Shown here piece by piece: positions 11,974-20,287 of a DNA stretch of 64,000 nucleotides. The notes under the pieces are model-generated. The model was not told the origin of the DNA and did not search any database. It saw only the letters and a list, made by a program, of their open reading frames with translations. A program made the position numbers and the translations under genes. The stretch is from Micromonospora sp. WMMD882 (lineage in GTDB: Bacteria; Actinomycetota; Actinomycetes; Mycobacteriales; Micromonosporaceae): assembly GCF_027497255.1 (NCBI RefSeq), contig NZ_CP114903.1, positions 6,200,001 to 6,264,000 on the forward strand. The letters are read 5' to 3'. Each line of letters opens with the position of its first letter. Position 1 is the stretch's first letter.

Positions 11974-12372
11974 ATGTTCATCGCGCTCGTCGTCCTGTCC
12001 CTGCTCCTCGCTGTCGCGTTCGTCGTCATCGGGCTCTTCAAGGTGTTCAACGTGCCCCAGGCCGCCGAGTCGGCGCGGCACCTGGGGTTGTCGACCAACC
12101 TGTCCCGCCTGATCGGCCTGCTCGAACTGGCCGCCGCCGCCGGGCTGGTGATCGGCATCGGCGTCGGTCGGGTGGCCGCCCCGGCGTGGCCACCCGGACG
12201 CTCGCGCGGGCGCCCGACCCGGTCTCGCGGACCCGCGCCGAGCGGGGCGGTGAGCGGGGCGCCCACGTGGGCGCCCCGGCCCGCGGGTGGGTGTGACATC
12301 GGGTCGGTCCCCGCGATGGTGGGTTATCCGGTCGGCCGGTGGGGCATGACGAGGAGGAGACAGCCGACCTGA
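11974..12372 (+). CDS. DoxX-like membrane protein, C-terminally replaced (probably truncated)
   Basis: The first 70 residues match a DoxX-like small membrane protein: a hydrophobic start (FIALVVLSLLLAVAFVVIG), the FKVFNVPQAAE motif, and RLIGLLELAAAAGLVIGIGVG. The rest should hold two further helices but reads as arginine- and proline-rich sequence without membrane character, so the family fold is broken after the second helix. A 24-base perfect palindrome falls inside this unusual tail. It may be a pseudogene. No frame in the tail restores the missing helices as far as I can see. Confidence 0.55.
   Translation: MFIALVVLSLLLAVAFVVIGLFKVFNVPQAAESARHLGLSTNLSRLIGLLELAAAAGLVIGIGVGRVAAPAWPPGRSRGRPTRSRGPAPSGAVSGAPTWAPRPAGGCDIGSVPAMVGYPVGRWGMTRRRQPT
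12255..12278. repeat. 24-base perfect palindrome without a loop
   Basis: Two 12-base arms (CGGGGCGCCCAC and its reverse complement) meet directly at the centre. As RNA it would need a small loop of broken pairs. It could be a protein-binding site or part of a terminator for the truncated DoxX-like gene that contains it. Confidence 0.5.
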
Positions 12373-12382
12373 GGGAGGGGCG

Positions 12383-13525
12383 ATGGCCTCCGACGAGCCC
12401 ACCGGCCGCGGATCGCGGCGCGACCGTGCGGTGACCACCGCCGACCGGGACGACGTCGACCGGCCGGGCCGGACCGGCGCCGACCGCCCGACCGGCGCCG
12501 ACCGCCCGACCGGCGCCGACCGCCCGACCCGGGCCGACGACGACCCGGACCGCCCGGCCGGGGGACGGAACCGCCCGGTGGGGCCGGGCGACGGCCCGGA
12601 CAGCCCGACCGAGCTGTCCGGCACCGGCTGGCTGGACACGCTGCGCCGGACGTTCCGGGAGTTCTCCGACGACAGCCTCACCGACTGGGCGGCGGCCCTG
12701 ACGTACTACGGCGTGCTGTCGATCTTCCCCGGGCTGCTGGTGCTGATCTCCCTGCTCGGGCTGCTCGGCCAGAACGCCACCGACGAGGTCCGGGACACGG
12801 TCACCGAGGCGGTGCCGGAGGAGAACATCCGCGCCATCATCGAGGGCGCCATCGACCAGGCGGGCGCCTCCGGTGGGCTGGCCAGCGTCGCGGCGGTGAT
12901 CGGTCTGCTGGCCGCGTTCTGGTCGGCCTCCGGCTACGTCGCCGCGTTCATGCGCGCGTCGAACTCCATCTACGACGTGCCCGAGGGGCGGCCGATCTGG
13001 AAGACCCTGCCGATCCGGGTCGGGGTGACCGCCGTGATCGGAGTGCTGCTGCTGGTCAGCGCGGTCATCGTGATCTTCACGGGTCGGCTGGCCGAGGCCG
13101 CCGGCGAGGCGATCGGGCTCGGCTCGACCACTGTCGCGGTGTGGAACGTGGCCAAGTGGCCGGTGTTGCTGATCCTGGTGAGCCTGATGTTCGCCATCCT
13201 GTACTGGGCGTCGCCGAACGCCCGGCACGGCGGGTTCCGCTGGGTCAGCCCGGGCGGGGTGCTCGCGGTGGTGCTCTGGGTGGCGATCTCCGGCCTGTTC
13301 GCCTTCTACGTCAGCAACTTCGGCTCGTACAACAAGACGTACGGGGCGCTCGCCGGCGTGATCATTTTCCTGGTCTGGCTCTGGTTGAGCAACATCGCCA
13401 TCCTGCTGGGCGCGGAGTTCGACGCCGAGCTCGAACGGAGTCGGGCCATCGCGGCCGGGCACCCGCCGGACCGGGAGCCGTACGTCGAGCTGCGGGACGA
13501 CCGTAAGCTCCGCAAGAAGCGCTGA
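12383..13525 (+). CDS. YihY/virulence factor BrkB family membrane protein
   Basis: This 380-residue protein has a charged N-terminal tail of about 75 residues, then the BrkB/YihY domain with about six membrane helices. The family signature DWAAALTYYGVLSIFPGLLVL is clear near residue 103. Later hallmarks are FWSASGYVAAFMRASN and the end block YNKTYGALAGVIIFLVWLWLSN. The molecular role of the family is not firmly known. The tail carries about three near-identical copies of a six-residue unit (ADRPTG), encoded by an 18-base tandem repeat. A strong hairpin follows the stop. The start is the ATG after GGAGGGGCG. Confidence 0.92.
   Translation: MASDEPTGRGSRRDRAVTTADRDDVDRPGRTGADRPTGADRPTGADRPTRADDDPDRPAGGRNRPVGPGDGPDSPTELSGTGWLDTLRRTFREFSDDSLTDWAAALTYYGVLSIFPGLLVLISLLGLLGQNATDEVRDTVTEAVPEENIRAIIEGAIDQAGASGGLASVAAVIGLLAAFWSASGYVAAFMRASNSIYDVPEGRPIWKTLPIRVGVTAVIGVLLLVSAVIVIFTGRLAEAAGEAIGLGSTTVAVWNVAKWPVLLILVSLMFAILYWASPNARHGGFRWVSPGGVLAVVLWVAISGLFAFYVSNFGSYNKTYGALAGVIIFLVWLWLSNIAILLGAEFDAELERSRAIAAGHPPDREPYVELRDDRKLRKKR
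12473..12526 (+). repeat. Tandem repeat, 3 x 18 bp, within the brkB-like gene
   Basis: Three consecutive exact copies of ACCGGCGCCGACCGCCCG encode repeated ADRPTG residues in the cytoplasmic N-terminal tail. In-frame copy-number change would vary tail length without breaking the gene. Confidence 0.85.
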
Positions 13526-13576
13526 CCTGCTCCGCCGCGCCCGGGAGGGCGTCCGACGAGAGCCCGACGAGTCCCG

Positions 13577-13613
13577 CGACGAGCCGGCCGCCGACCAGGC
13601 GGCCGGCTCGTCG
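13577..13613 (+). terminator. Hairpin terminator after the BrkB-family gene
   Basis: A perfect 16-base stem with a five-base loop (GACCA) lies 52 bases after the stop. There is no T-run, as is usual for actinomycete terminators. Confidence 0.7.
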
Positions 13614-13736
13614 GCTGTCGACCGGCGCTCCCCGCCAGCGGAGGGCCGGCGCGGGCGGCGCCCGGCCCCGGGCGGCCGAGAGCCGCCCCGGGCGGTCGGG
13701 GCGGCGCCCGTGGCGTCGGAGCGACACCATCCGTAG

Positions 13737-13758
13737 CTTTTGTCCGAGAAGACAAAAG
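13737..13758. promoter_or_regulatory. Inverted repeat CTTTTGTC-N6-GACAAAAG, operator candidate
   Basis: This AT-rich perfect 8-base inverted repeat stands out in very GC-rich surroundings. It lies 25 bases before a promoter-like pair and about 105 bases before the ROK gene start. It may be bound by the ROK protein or another repressor. Confidence 0.5.
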
Positions 13759-13782
13759 TTGGAGCCTGATTCGCTGAAGCCC

Positions 13783-13812
13783 TAGACACGTGCTGCGGAA
13801 GACTCCTACTGT
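13783..13812 (+). promoter_or_regulatory. Promoter candidate for the ROK/sugar ABC operon
   Basis: A -35-like TAGACA and a -10-like TACTGT are separated by 18 bases, between two inverted repeats, 50 bases before the ROK start. Confidence 0.4.
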
Positions 13813-13823
13813 GTCGGGCACAA

Positions 13824-13846
13824 CACATCGACATTCCGTCGATGTG
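13824..13846. promoter_or_regulatory. Inverted repeat CACATCGAC-N5-GTCGATGTG, operator candidate
   Basis: A perfect 9-base inverted repeat with spacer ATTCC sits just after the promoter-like pair and 16 bases before the ROK start codon. That is a good position for repression by blocking transcription. A related motif (GATGTCG-N7-CGACATC) lies before the ebo-like operon. Confidence 0.55.
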
Positions 13847-13862
13847 AACGGCTGGAATCGAG

Positions 13863-15050
13863 GTGAGCCTGGTGCGGACGGCCGACCACCTGCACCTGCG
13901 GCTGCTGCGGTTGCTGCGCGACGAGGGCGCGGTGTCCCGGGCGGAGCTCGCCGACCGGCTCCAGATGCCCCGGCCACGACTGCTCGCCGAGCTCGACCGA
14001 CTGGTCACGCTCGGCTACGTGGCCGAGGCCGGTCTGGCCGCCTCCCGGGGCGGTCGCCGGTCCACCCTGGTCGAGCTGAATCCCAGGCTGCGCTTCGCGG
14101 CGGTGGACATGGGCGCCAGCTCGATCGACGTCGAGGTGGTCGACGGCCGGCTCGAACCGGTCGCCGCGTACGCCGAGCCGGCCGACATCCGGTCCGGGCC
14201 CAAGGCGACGATGCACCGGGTCAACGAGCTGCTGCACAAGGCGAAGGCCGACGGGGTGTACGAGCGGCTCGACGCGATCGGCGTCGGCTTGCCCGGCCCG
14301 GTGAGCTTCCGCGACGGCGTGCCGGTCTCGCCGCCGATCATGCCGGGCTGGGACCGGTTCCCGGTGCGCGAGCTGCTGACCCGGGAACACGGCTGCCCGG
14401 CGGTGGTCGACAACGACGTCAACATCATGGCCATCGGCGAGCGGCACGGCGGCGTGGCGCACTCGGTGGACGACTTCCTCTTCATCAAGATCGGCACCGG
14501 CATCGGGTGCGGCATCTACCTCAGCGGCGAGGTCTACCGGGGCACCGACGGCTGTGCCGGCGACATCGGGCACATCCAGGTCGACCCGAACGGTCCGATG
14601 TGCTCCTGCGGCAACGCCGGCTGCCTGGAGGCGCTGTTCAGCGGCGCGGCCCTGGCCCGGGAGGCGACCGTCGCCGCGCGCGGCGGGTCGTCCCCGGCCC
14701 TGGCGGAGCGGCTGGCCGACCGCGGCGCGGTCAGCGCCCTCGACGTCGCGCTGGGCGCGGTGGAGGGGGACGTGACCTGCATCCAGCTCATCCGCGACGG
14801 CGGGCGGCGGGTCGGTGGCGTGCTGGCCGGACTGGTCAGCTTCACCAACCCGTCCATGATCGTGATCGGTGGCGGGCTGGCCCAGCTCGGGCACATCCTG
14901 CTCGCCGAGATCCGCAGCGTGGTCTACCGCCGGTCGCTCCCGCTCGCCACCGGCAACCTGCCGGTGGTCCTCTCCGAGCTGGGGTCGCGGGCCGGGGTCG
15001 CCGGGGCGGCGGTGCTCGCCAGCGACGTCGCCTTCCTCGAGGCGTCATGA
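13863..15050 (+). CDS. ROK-family transcriptional regulator
   Basis: This 395-residue protein joins an N-terminal winged helix (LRLLRDEGAVSRAELADRLQ, about residues 10-60) to a ROK sugar-kinase-like fold. The ROK part shows DMGASSIDVEVVDG, the VDNDVNIMAIGE segment, GTGIGCGI, and the zinc-site block GDIGHIQVDPNGPMCSCGNAGCLEAL. In this family sugar or cyclitol binding relieves repression of transport genes. It is the first gene of the operon and its stop lies within a few bases of the ABC gene start. The GTG at 13863 gives MSLVRTADHLHLRLL. Two inverted repeats just upstream are likely its own operators (inference). Confidence 0.93.
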   Translation: MSLVRTADHLHLRLLRLLRDEGAVSRAELADRLQMPRPRLLAELDRLVTLGYVAEAGLAASRGGRRSTLVELNPRLRFAAVDMGASSIDVEVVDGRLEPVAAYAEPADIRSGPKATMHRVNELLHKAKADGVYERLDAIGVGLPGPVSFRDGVPVSPPIMPGWDRFPVRELLTREHGCPAVVDNDVNIMAIGERHGGVAHSVDDFLFIKIGTGIGCGIYLSGEVYRGTDGCAGDIGHIQVDPNGPMCSCGNAGCLEALFSGAALAREATVAARGGSSPALAERLADRGAVSALDVALGAVEGDVTCIQLIRDGGRRVGGVLAGLVSFTNPSMIVIGGGLAQLGHILLAEIRSVVYRRSLPLATGNLPVVLSELGSRAGVAGAAVLASDVAFLEAS

Positions 15051-15079
15051 GCACAAGAGACGACCAGCCGGGAGGCGGC

Positions 15080-16642
15080 ATGGACAGTCAACCCCTGGTC
15101 GGAGCATCCGCCGACACCGTCGTCGGTGACGTGGTGCTGCGACTGACCGACGTGGTCAAGACATTCCCCGGCGTCCGGGCCCTGGACGGCGTGCAGTTGG
15201 AGGTGCGGGCGGGCGAGGTGCACTGCCTGCTCGGTCAGAACGGCGCCGGCAAGTCCACCCTGATCAAGGTCCTCGCGGGCGTGCACCGGCCGGACTCCGG
15301 GCTGGTCGAGTGGCGGGGCGGGCCGACCGTCTTCGCCAACCCGCAGGCCGCGATGCGCGCCGGCATCGCCACCATCTACCAGGAGCTGGACCTCGTCGAG
15401 GATCTCTCGGTCGCGGAGAACGCGTTCCTGGGTCACGAGCCGCGTCGGCTCGGGTTCGTGCGCCGTGGTCACATGGCCCGCCGTACCCGGGAGATCCTGG
15501 GTCGGCTCGGCCACCCGGAGATCCCGCCGGGCCGGATGGTCCGGGCGTTGCCGGCAGCCGGCAAGCAGATCGTCAGCATGGCCCGGGCGCTCTCCCACGA
15601 GGCCCGGCTGATCATCATGGACGAGCCGAGCGCGGTGCTCGCCCACGACGAGGTGGGCAACCTCTTCCGCATCATCCGGGAGCTGACCGCGCAGGGCATC
15701 GCCGTCATCTACATCTCGCACCGGATGGAGGAGATCCGCGAGATCGGCGACCGGGTCACCGTGCTCAAGGACGGCCGCACCACCGCCGCCAACCTGCCCG
15801 CCCGGACCACCCCCACCAACGACCTGGTGAGCCGGATGACCGGGCGCAGCATCGAGTACGTCTTCCCGGAGCGCCCGGCCGACGACGGCGTGGGCGACGA
15901 GCTGCTCCGGGTCGACGGGCTGAGCCGGGCCGGCGAGTTCAGCGACGTGTCGCTGCGGGTGCGGGCGGGGGAGATCGTGGGCATCGCCGGGCTGGTCGGC
16001 TCCGGCCGGTCCGAGGTGCTGGAGACGATCTTCGGCGCCCGCCGGCCGGACGCGGGCACGGTCGCCGTGGCCGGTCGCGCCCTGCGGCCGGGCAGCGTCG
16101 GCGCGGCGGTCCGCGCCGGGCTCGGCATGGCCCCGGAGGAGCGCAAGAGCCAGGCGCTGCTGCTCGGTGAGCCGATCTACCGCAACGTCACCCTGGCCAC
16201 CTTCGCCCGGTTCGCCCGGCTGGGCTTCACCAACGCCGGGCGGGAGCGCGCCGAGGCGAACCGGATCGCCGACCTGCTCGAACTGCGCCCCCGCGACGTG
16301 CTGCGCCCGGTGCGGACGCTCTCCGGCGGCAACCAGCAGAAGGTGGTGGTGGGGCGCTGGCTGCTCGGCGACACCCGGCTGCTGCTGCTGGACGAGCCGA
16401 CCCGGGGCGTGGACGTGGGCGCGCGGGCCGAGCTGTACCAGGTGATCCGGGGGCTGGCCGCCCGGGGCGTCGGGGTGCTGCTGGTCTCCAGCGAGGTGCC
16501 CGAGGTGCTCGGTCTGGCCGACCGGGTGCTGGTGATGCGCGAGGGCCGGGTCGTGCGCGAGGCGCCGGCCGGCGAACTTGACGAAGACACCGTGCTCGAC
16601 CTCGTCATGGCGGGGTCCCTCATGGAAGGCGCGCCGGCATGA
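15080..16642 (+). CDS. Sugar ABC transporter ATP-binding protein (RbsA/XylG/MglA type)
   Basis: This 520-residue protein holds two ABC domains and powers uptake of a monosaccharide or cyclitol. The first domain has Walker A GQNGAGKST, and its signature reads LPAAGKQIVSMARAL, followed by Walker B LIIMDEPSAVLAHDE. The second has the degenerate Walker A GLVGSGRSEV usual for this family, then LSGGNQQKVVVGRWLL and LLLDEPTRGVDVG. I chose ATG 15080 because GGGAGG lies just upstream; an in-frame ATG at 15047 overlaps the ROK stop (ATGA) and is the alternative. The permease and binding-protein genes follow. Confidence 0.94.
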   Translation: MDSQPLVGASADTVVGDVVLRLTDVVKTFPGVRALDGVQLEVRAGEVHCLLGQNGAGKSTLIKVLAGVHRPDSGLVEWRGGPTVFANPQAAMRAGIATIYQELDLVEDLSVAENAFLGHEPRRLGFVRRGHMARRTREILGRLGHPEIPPGRMVRALPAAGKQIVSMARALSHEARLIIMDEPSAVLAHDEVGNLFRIIRELTAQGIAVIYISHRMEEIREIGDRVTVLKDGRTTAANLPARTTPTNDLVSRMTGRSIEYVFPERPADDGVGDELLRVDGLSRAGEFSDVSLRVRAGEIVGIAGLVGSGRSEVLETIFGARRPDAGTVAVAGRALRPGSVGAAVRAGLGMAPEERKSQALLLGEPIYRNVTLATFARFARLGFTNAGRERAEANRIADLLELRPRDVLRPVRTLSGGNQQKVVVGRWLLGDTRLLLLDEPTRGVDVGARAELYQVIRGLAARGVGVLLVSSEVPEVLGLADRVLVMREGRVVREAPAGELDEDTVLDLVMAGSLMEGAPA

Positions 16643-16718
16643 GCGCGCGGAGCGAGCGAATCAGACTGATCGGCGCGAACGAGCCTCAGGCCGGCGCCGA
16701 GCGCAGCGAGGGGGCGGC

Positions 16719-17840
16719 ATGAGCGACGCGACAGGCACCACGACACCGGAACGGCCCGCCGACCTGCCGGCCCAGTCCCCGCCGGTCAGCAAGGAGGGCA
16801 CCGAGGCGGCGACCCACCGGGAGCCGGCAACGGGCCGGCTCTCCTTCTGGAAGGGCGACAGCGGTGAGGGCGCCCGACGCAACCTCGGTCTGATCGCCGT
16901 CCTGGTCATCCTCGTGATCATCGGGATCGCCACCCGGCCGGACCTCTACTCCAACCCGGACTGGGTGTGGGACAACACCCTCACCATCCTCAAGCTGGCG
17001 TCGGTGGTCGGCGTGGTCACGGTCGGCATGACCTTCGTGATCATCGGCGGTGGCATCGACCTCTCGGTCGGGGCGATCGTCGCGCTGGCCGGCGTCTGGT
17101 GCACCACCGTCGCCACCCAGAGCTTCGGCGCGGGCGGCATGATCTTCACCGCGGTCGTCGTCGGGTTGTGCGTCGGCCTGGTCAACGGGGTGCTCATCTC
17201 GTACGGCAGGCTGGTGCCGTTCATCGCGACGCTGGCGATGCTGGTGGCCGCCCGGGGCCTGGCGGCGGAGATCTCCGACAAGCAGACGCAGGTCTCGGAC
17301 AACGGCGCCATCAACGGCATCGCCAGCACCAACGTGCTCGGCATCCCGCTGCTGGTCTACATCCTGGCCGCGGTCGTGATCGCCGGTTGGGTGCTGCTCA
17401 ACCGCACCACCTTCGGCCGGCGTACGGTCGCCGTGGGCGGCAACCCGGAGGCGGCCCGACTGGCCGGCATCAACGTCAAGCGGCACACCGTGCTGCTCTA
17501 CGCGCTCTCCGGCGTCTGCTGCGGCATCGCCGCCATCATGCTCACCGCCCAGGCCAACTCGGCCCAGGCGGCCATGGCCAACCTGTACGAGCTCGACGCG
17601 ATCGCCGCCGCGATCATCGGCGGGACGCTGCTCAGCGGCGGCCGGGGCACCGTCGTCGGCTCCCTGCTCGGCGTGATCATCTTCTCCACCATCACCAACC
17701 TGTTCGCCATCAACGGGCTCTCCACCGAGGCCCAGAACATGGTCAAGGGCGGCATCATCGTCGCCGCGGTCCTGGTCCAGCAGGTCCAGTACCGCAGCGT
17801 CACCGGGTTCTTCAACCGCAACAAGCCCACCGCCGCCTGA
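16719..17840 (+). CDS. Sugar ABC transporter permease (RbsC type)
   Basis: This 373-residue inner-membrane protein has about ten helices after a 55-residue polar N-terminus (TGTTTPERPADLPAQSPP). The family motif is present as TFVIIGGGIDLSVGAIVALAG, and later as NRTTFGRRTVAVGGNPEAAR and AAAIIGGTLLSGGRGT. It pairs with the preceding ATPase. The ATG follows GGGGCGGC. The 76-base gap before it includes AGCGAGCGAA and GCGCAGCGAGG, a style of intergenic repeat often seen in actinomycete genomes. Confidence 0.93.
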   Translation: MSDATGTTTPERPADLPAQSPPVSKEGTEAATHREPATGRLSFWKGDSGEGARRNLGLIAVLVILVIIGIATRPDLYSNPDWVWDNTLTILKLASVVGVVTVGMTFVIIGGGIDLSVGAIVALAGVWCTTVATQSFGAGGMIFTAVVVGLCVGLVNGVLISYGRLVPFIATLAMLVAARGLAAEISDKQTQVSDNGAINGIASTNVLGIPLLVYILAAVVIAGWVLLNRTTFGRRTVAVGGNPEAARLAGINVKRHTVLLYALSGVCCGIAAIMLTAQANSAQAAMANLYELDAIAAAIIGGTLLSGGRGTVVGSLLGVIIFSTITNLFAINGLSTEAQNMVKGGIIVAAVLVQQVQYRSVTGFFNRNKPTAA

Positions 17841-17843
17841 GCC

Positions 17844-17903
17844 GCCCGGCCCCTCGGGGCCGGGCACCCACCAGCGGCCACCGACCCGATCGGACGGTGG
17901 CCG
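17844..17903 (+). terminator. Two tandem hairpins between permease and binding-protein genes
   Basis: The first hairpin has ten-base arms (GCCCGGCCCC) with a two-base centre; the second has nine-base arms (CGGCCACCG) around an 11-base loop. Structures here commonly act as partial terminators or mRNA stabilisers, letting the binding protein be made in different amounts from the membrane parts. Confidence 0.55.
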
Positions 17904-17963
17904 GGACCACCACACCTTCCTCAGCCGACATTTCCTCCACCACCTGACCCCCAGGAGGTCACG

Positions 17964-19016
17964 ATGACCACGCAGAGCCGCGACCTGTCGCGTCGCCGGA
18001 TGCTGTTCGGCACGGCCGCGCTCGGCGCCGGCGCGCTGCTCGCCGGTTGCACCAGCAACGAGACCGAGCCGACCGCCGCGCAGACCAAGGCCGCCGAGAC
18101 CGGCGGCAACGCCGAGCCCGGCAAGCGCGTCACCATCGGCTTCTCCGCGCCGGCCGCCGACCACGGTTGGATCGCCGCCATCACCAACAACGCCAAGGCC
18201 CAGGCGGGGGCGTACTCCGACGTGGAGTTCAAGACCGTCGAGGCCGGCGCGGACGCGGCGGCCCAGCGGGCGGCGCTGTCCACCCTGCTCTCCCAGAAGC
18301 CGGACGTGATCGTGCTGCTGCCGCACGACGGCAAGGAGCTCAACGCGTTCGGTCTGGAGGCGATGCAGGCCGGCATCCCGGTGGTCAACCTGGACCGGGC
18401 CTTCCCGGACGCCAAGGCGTACCGGACCCAGATCAAGGGCGACAACTACGGCATGGGCGTGGCCGCCGCCAACTTCATGATCGAGCAGTTCAAGGCGAAG
18501 GGCGTCAGCGCCCCGATCATCGGCGAGATCGCCGGCATCGACTCGCTGGAGCTGACCCAGGAGCGCTCCAAGGGCTTCGCCGACACCCTGGCCCAGGCCG
18601 GGTTCAAGGTGGCCAACCGGCGGGCGGCCGAGTTCACCGCGGACTCCGGCCAGCAGGCCGCCACCGGGCTGCTCCAGGCCCTGCCGAAGATCGACGCCAT
18701 CTGGAACCACGACGACGACCAGGGCATCGGCGTCCTCGCCGCGGTCAACCAGGCCAGCCGCAGCGAGTTCTTCATGATCGGCGGCGCGGGCTCGAAGAAG
18801 GCCATGGAGGACATCCAGGCGGACAACACCGTGCTGAAGGCGACGGTCACCTACAGCCCCTCGATGGCCTCCTCGGCCATCTCCCTGGCGCGGCTGATCG
18901 GCCAGGGCAAGGGCATGTCCGACCTGGTGGAACTCCAGGTACCGAAGGAGATCGTGCTCGCCTCGGAGACGATCACCAAGGAGAACGCGGGCGACTACCT
19001 GAAGCTCGGGTTCTGA
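17964..19016 (+). CDS. Sugar ABC transporter substrate-binding lipoprotein (RbsB-like)
   Basis: This 350-residue exported protein captures the substrate outside the membrane. The N-terminus has a twin-arginine motif (LSRRRMLFG) and a lipobox (LLAGC, Cys29), so it is probably Tat-exported and lipid-anchored. The mature part is a periplasmic-binding-protein type 1 fold: KRVTIGFSAPAADHGWIAAI, then KPDVIVLLPHDG, and GEIAGIDSLELTQERSKGF. AGGAGGT lies six bases before the ATG. The class prefers pentoses, ribose-like sugars or inositol; the nearby MocA-type dehydrogenase makes inositol or a keto-sugar reasonable but unproven. Confidence 0.94.
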   Translation: MTTQSRDLSRRRMLFGTAALGAGALLAGCTSNETEPTAAQTKAAETGGNAEPGKRVTIGFSAPAADHGWIAAITNNAKAQAGAYSDVEFKTVEAGADAAAQRAALSTLLSQKPDVIVLLPHDGKELNAFGLEAMQAGIPVVNLDRAFPDAKAYRTQIKGDNYGMGVAAANFMIEQFKAKGVSAPIIGEIAGIDSLELTQERSKGFADTLAQAGFKVANRRAAEFTADSGQQAATGLLQALPKIDAIWNHDDDQGIGVLAAVNQASRSEFFMIGGAGSKKAMEDIQADNTVLKATVTYSPSMASSAISLARLIGQGKGMSDLVELQVPKEIVLASETITKENAGDYLKLGF

Positions 19017-19036
19017 CACACAGGGAGAGACCCACC

Positions 19037-20254
19037 TTGTCCACTGTAAGCAGAGAACTGCGGATCGGCCTGGTCGGCTACGCGTTCATGGGCGCCGCGC
19101 ACTCGCAGGCGTGGCGCACCGTGAACCGGGTGTACGACCTGCCGGCACGGGCCCGGATGGCGCTGATCTGCGGCCGGGACACCGGGAAGGTGGCCGACGC
19201 CGCCGACCGGCTCGGCTGGGACGCGTACACCACCGACTGGCGTGACCTGGTCACCCGGGACGACATCGACGTGGTCGACGTCTGCACGCCCGGCGACAGC
19301 CACGCCGAGATCACCCTGGCCGCGTTGGCCGCCGGCAAGCACGTGCTGTGCGAGAAGCCGCTGGCCAACACGGTCGAGGAGGCCCGGGCGATGGTCGCCG
19401 CGGCGACGAAGGCCCAGGCCGCCGGGGTCCGGTCGATGTGCGGTTTCAACTACCGTCGGGTGCCCGCCGTCACCATGATGCGGGACCTGGTGGCCAGCGG
19501 CCGGCTGGGCGTCATCCGGCACGTCCGCGCGGTCTACCTCCAGGACTGGATCGTCGATCCGCAGTTCCCGCTGGTCTGGCGGTTGCAGAAGGACAGGGCG
19601 GGCTCCGGCGCGCTCGGCGACATCGGCGCGCACATCATCGACCTCACCCAGTTCGTGACCGGGCAGCGGATCACCGGGGTCAGCGCGGTGACCGAGACGT
19701 TCGTCAAGGAGCGACCGCTGCCGGCGGAGTCCAGCGGGCTGGCCGCCTCCGCGAACGGCGCGGACGGGGCGGAGCCGGCCACCGGGCCGGTCACCGTCGA
19801 CGACGCGGCGGTCTTCGTCGCCCGGCTCGACGGCGGGGCGCTGGCCACGTACGAGGCGAGCCGGTTCGCCACCGGCCGGAAGAACGCCCTGCGGGTCGAG
19901 ATCAACGGCTCGCTCGGCACCGTCGTGTTCGACCTGGAACGCCTCAACGAGCTGGAGTTCTACGACGCCACGCGGCCCGCCGCCGAGCAGGGCTTCAGCC
20001 GGATCCTGGTCACCGAGGCCGACCACCCGTACATGTCGGCCTGGTGGCCGCCGGGGCACATCATCGGCTACGAGCACTCCTTCACCCACCAGATGCGTGA
20101 CCTGGTCGAGGCGATCGCCACCGGCGTCGACCCGACCCCCTCCTTCGTCGACGCGTTGCAGGTCCAGCTCGTGCTGGACGCGGTGACGCGGTCGGCGGAG
20201 GCGGGCTCGTCCTGGACCGGGGTGGAACCGGCGCTGGCGCCGGTGAACGCCTGA
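19037..20254 (+). CDS. Gfo/Idh/MocA-family oxidoreductase
   Basis: This 405-residue NAD(P)-dependent dehydrogenase probably oxidises a sugar or inositol brought in by the adjacent transporter. The Rossmann start is LRIGLVGYAFMGAAHSQAW, where the usual second glycine of GxGxxG is replaced (GYAFMG). The family motif CEKPLANTVEEA contains the catalytic-region lysine, and GDIGAHIIDLTQFV carries the conserved histidine. A TTG start at 19037 is supported by GGGAGAG about eight bases upstream and fits the homologous N-terminus. An insertion of about 20 alanine- and glycine-rich residues occurs near residue 240. A hairpin follows the stop, probably ending the operon. Confidence 0.9.
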   Translation: MSTVSRELRIGLVGYAFMGAAHSQAWRTVNRVYDLPARARMALICGRDTGKVADAADRLGWDAYTTDWRDLVTRDDIDVVDVCTPGDSHAEITLAALAAGKHVLCEKPLANTVEEARAMVAAATKAQAAGVRSMCGFNYRRVPAVTMMRDLVASGRLGVIRHVRAVYLQDWIVDPQFPLVWRLQKDRAGSGALGDIGAHIIDLTQFVTGQRITGVSAVTETFVKERPLPAESSGLAASANGADGAEPATGPVTVDDAAVFVARLDGGALATYEASRFATGRKNALRVEINGSLGTVVFDLERLNELEFYDATRPAAEQGFSRILVTEADHPYMSAWWPPGHIIGYEHSFTHQMRDLVEAIATGVDPTPSFVDALQVQLVLDAVTRSAEAGSSWTGVEPALAPVNA

Positions 20255-20259
20255 CCGGC

Positions 20260-20287
20260 GGGCCGCCGACCACCTGGCCGGCGGCCC
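20260..20287 (+). terminator. Hairpin after the Gfo/Idh/MocA gene
   Basis: Eight-base arms (GGGCCGCC) flank a 12-base loop five bases after the stop, consistent with the end of the ROK/ABC operon. Confidence 0.5.

Noticed and set aside
12473..12526. CRISPR-like array
   Set aside because: The repeat units are contiguous with no spacers and lie within a coding region; no cas genes are present in the window.
13790..15046. Upstream in-frame extension of the sugar ABC ATPase
   Set aside because: It overlaps the ROK gene in another frame, has no homology, and the ribosome site at 15070 defines the real start.
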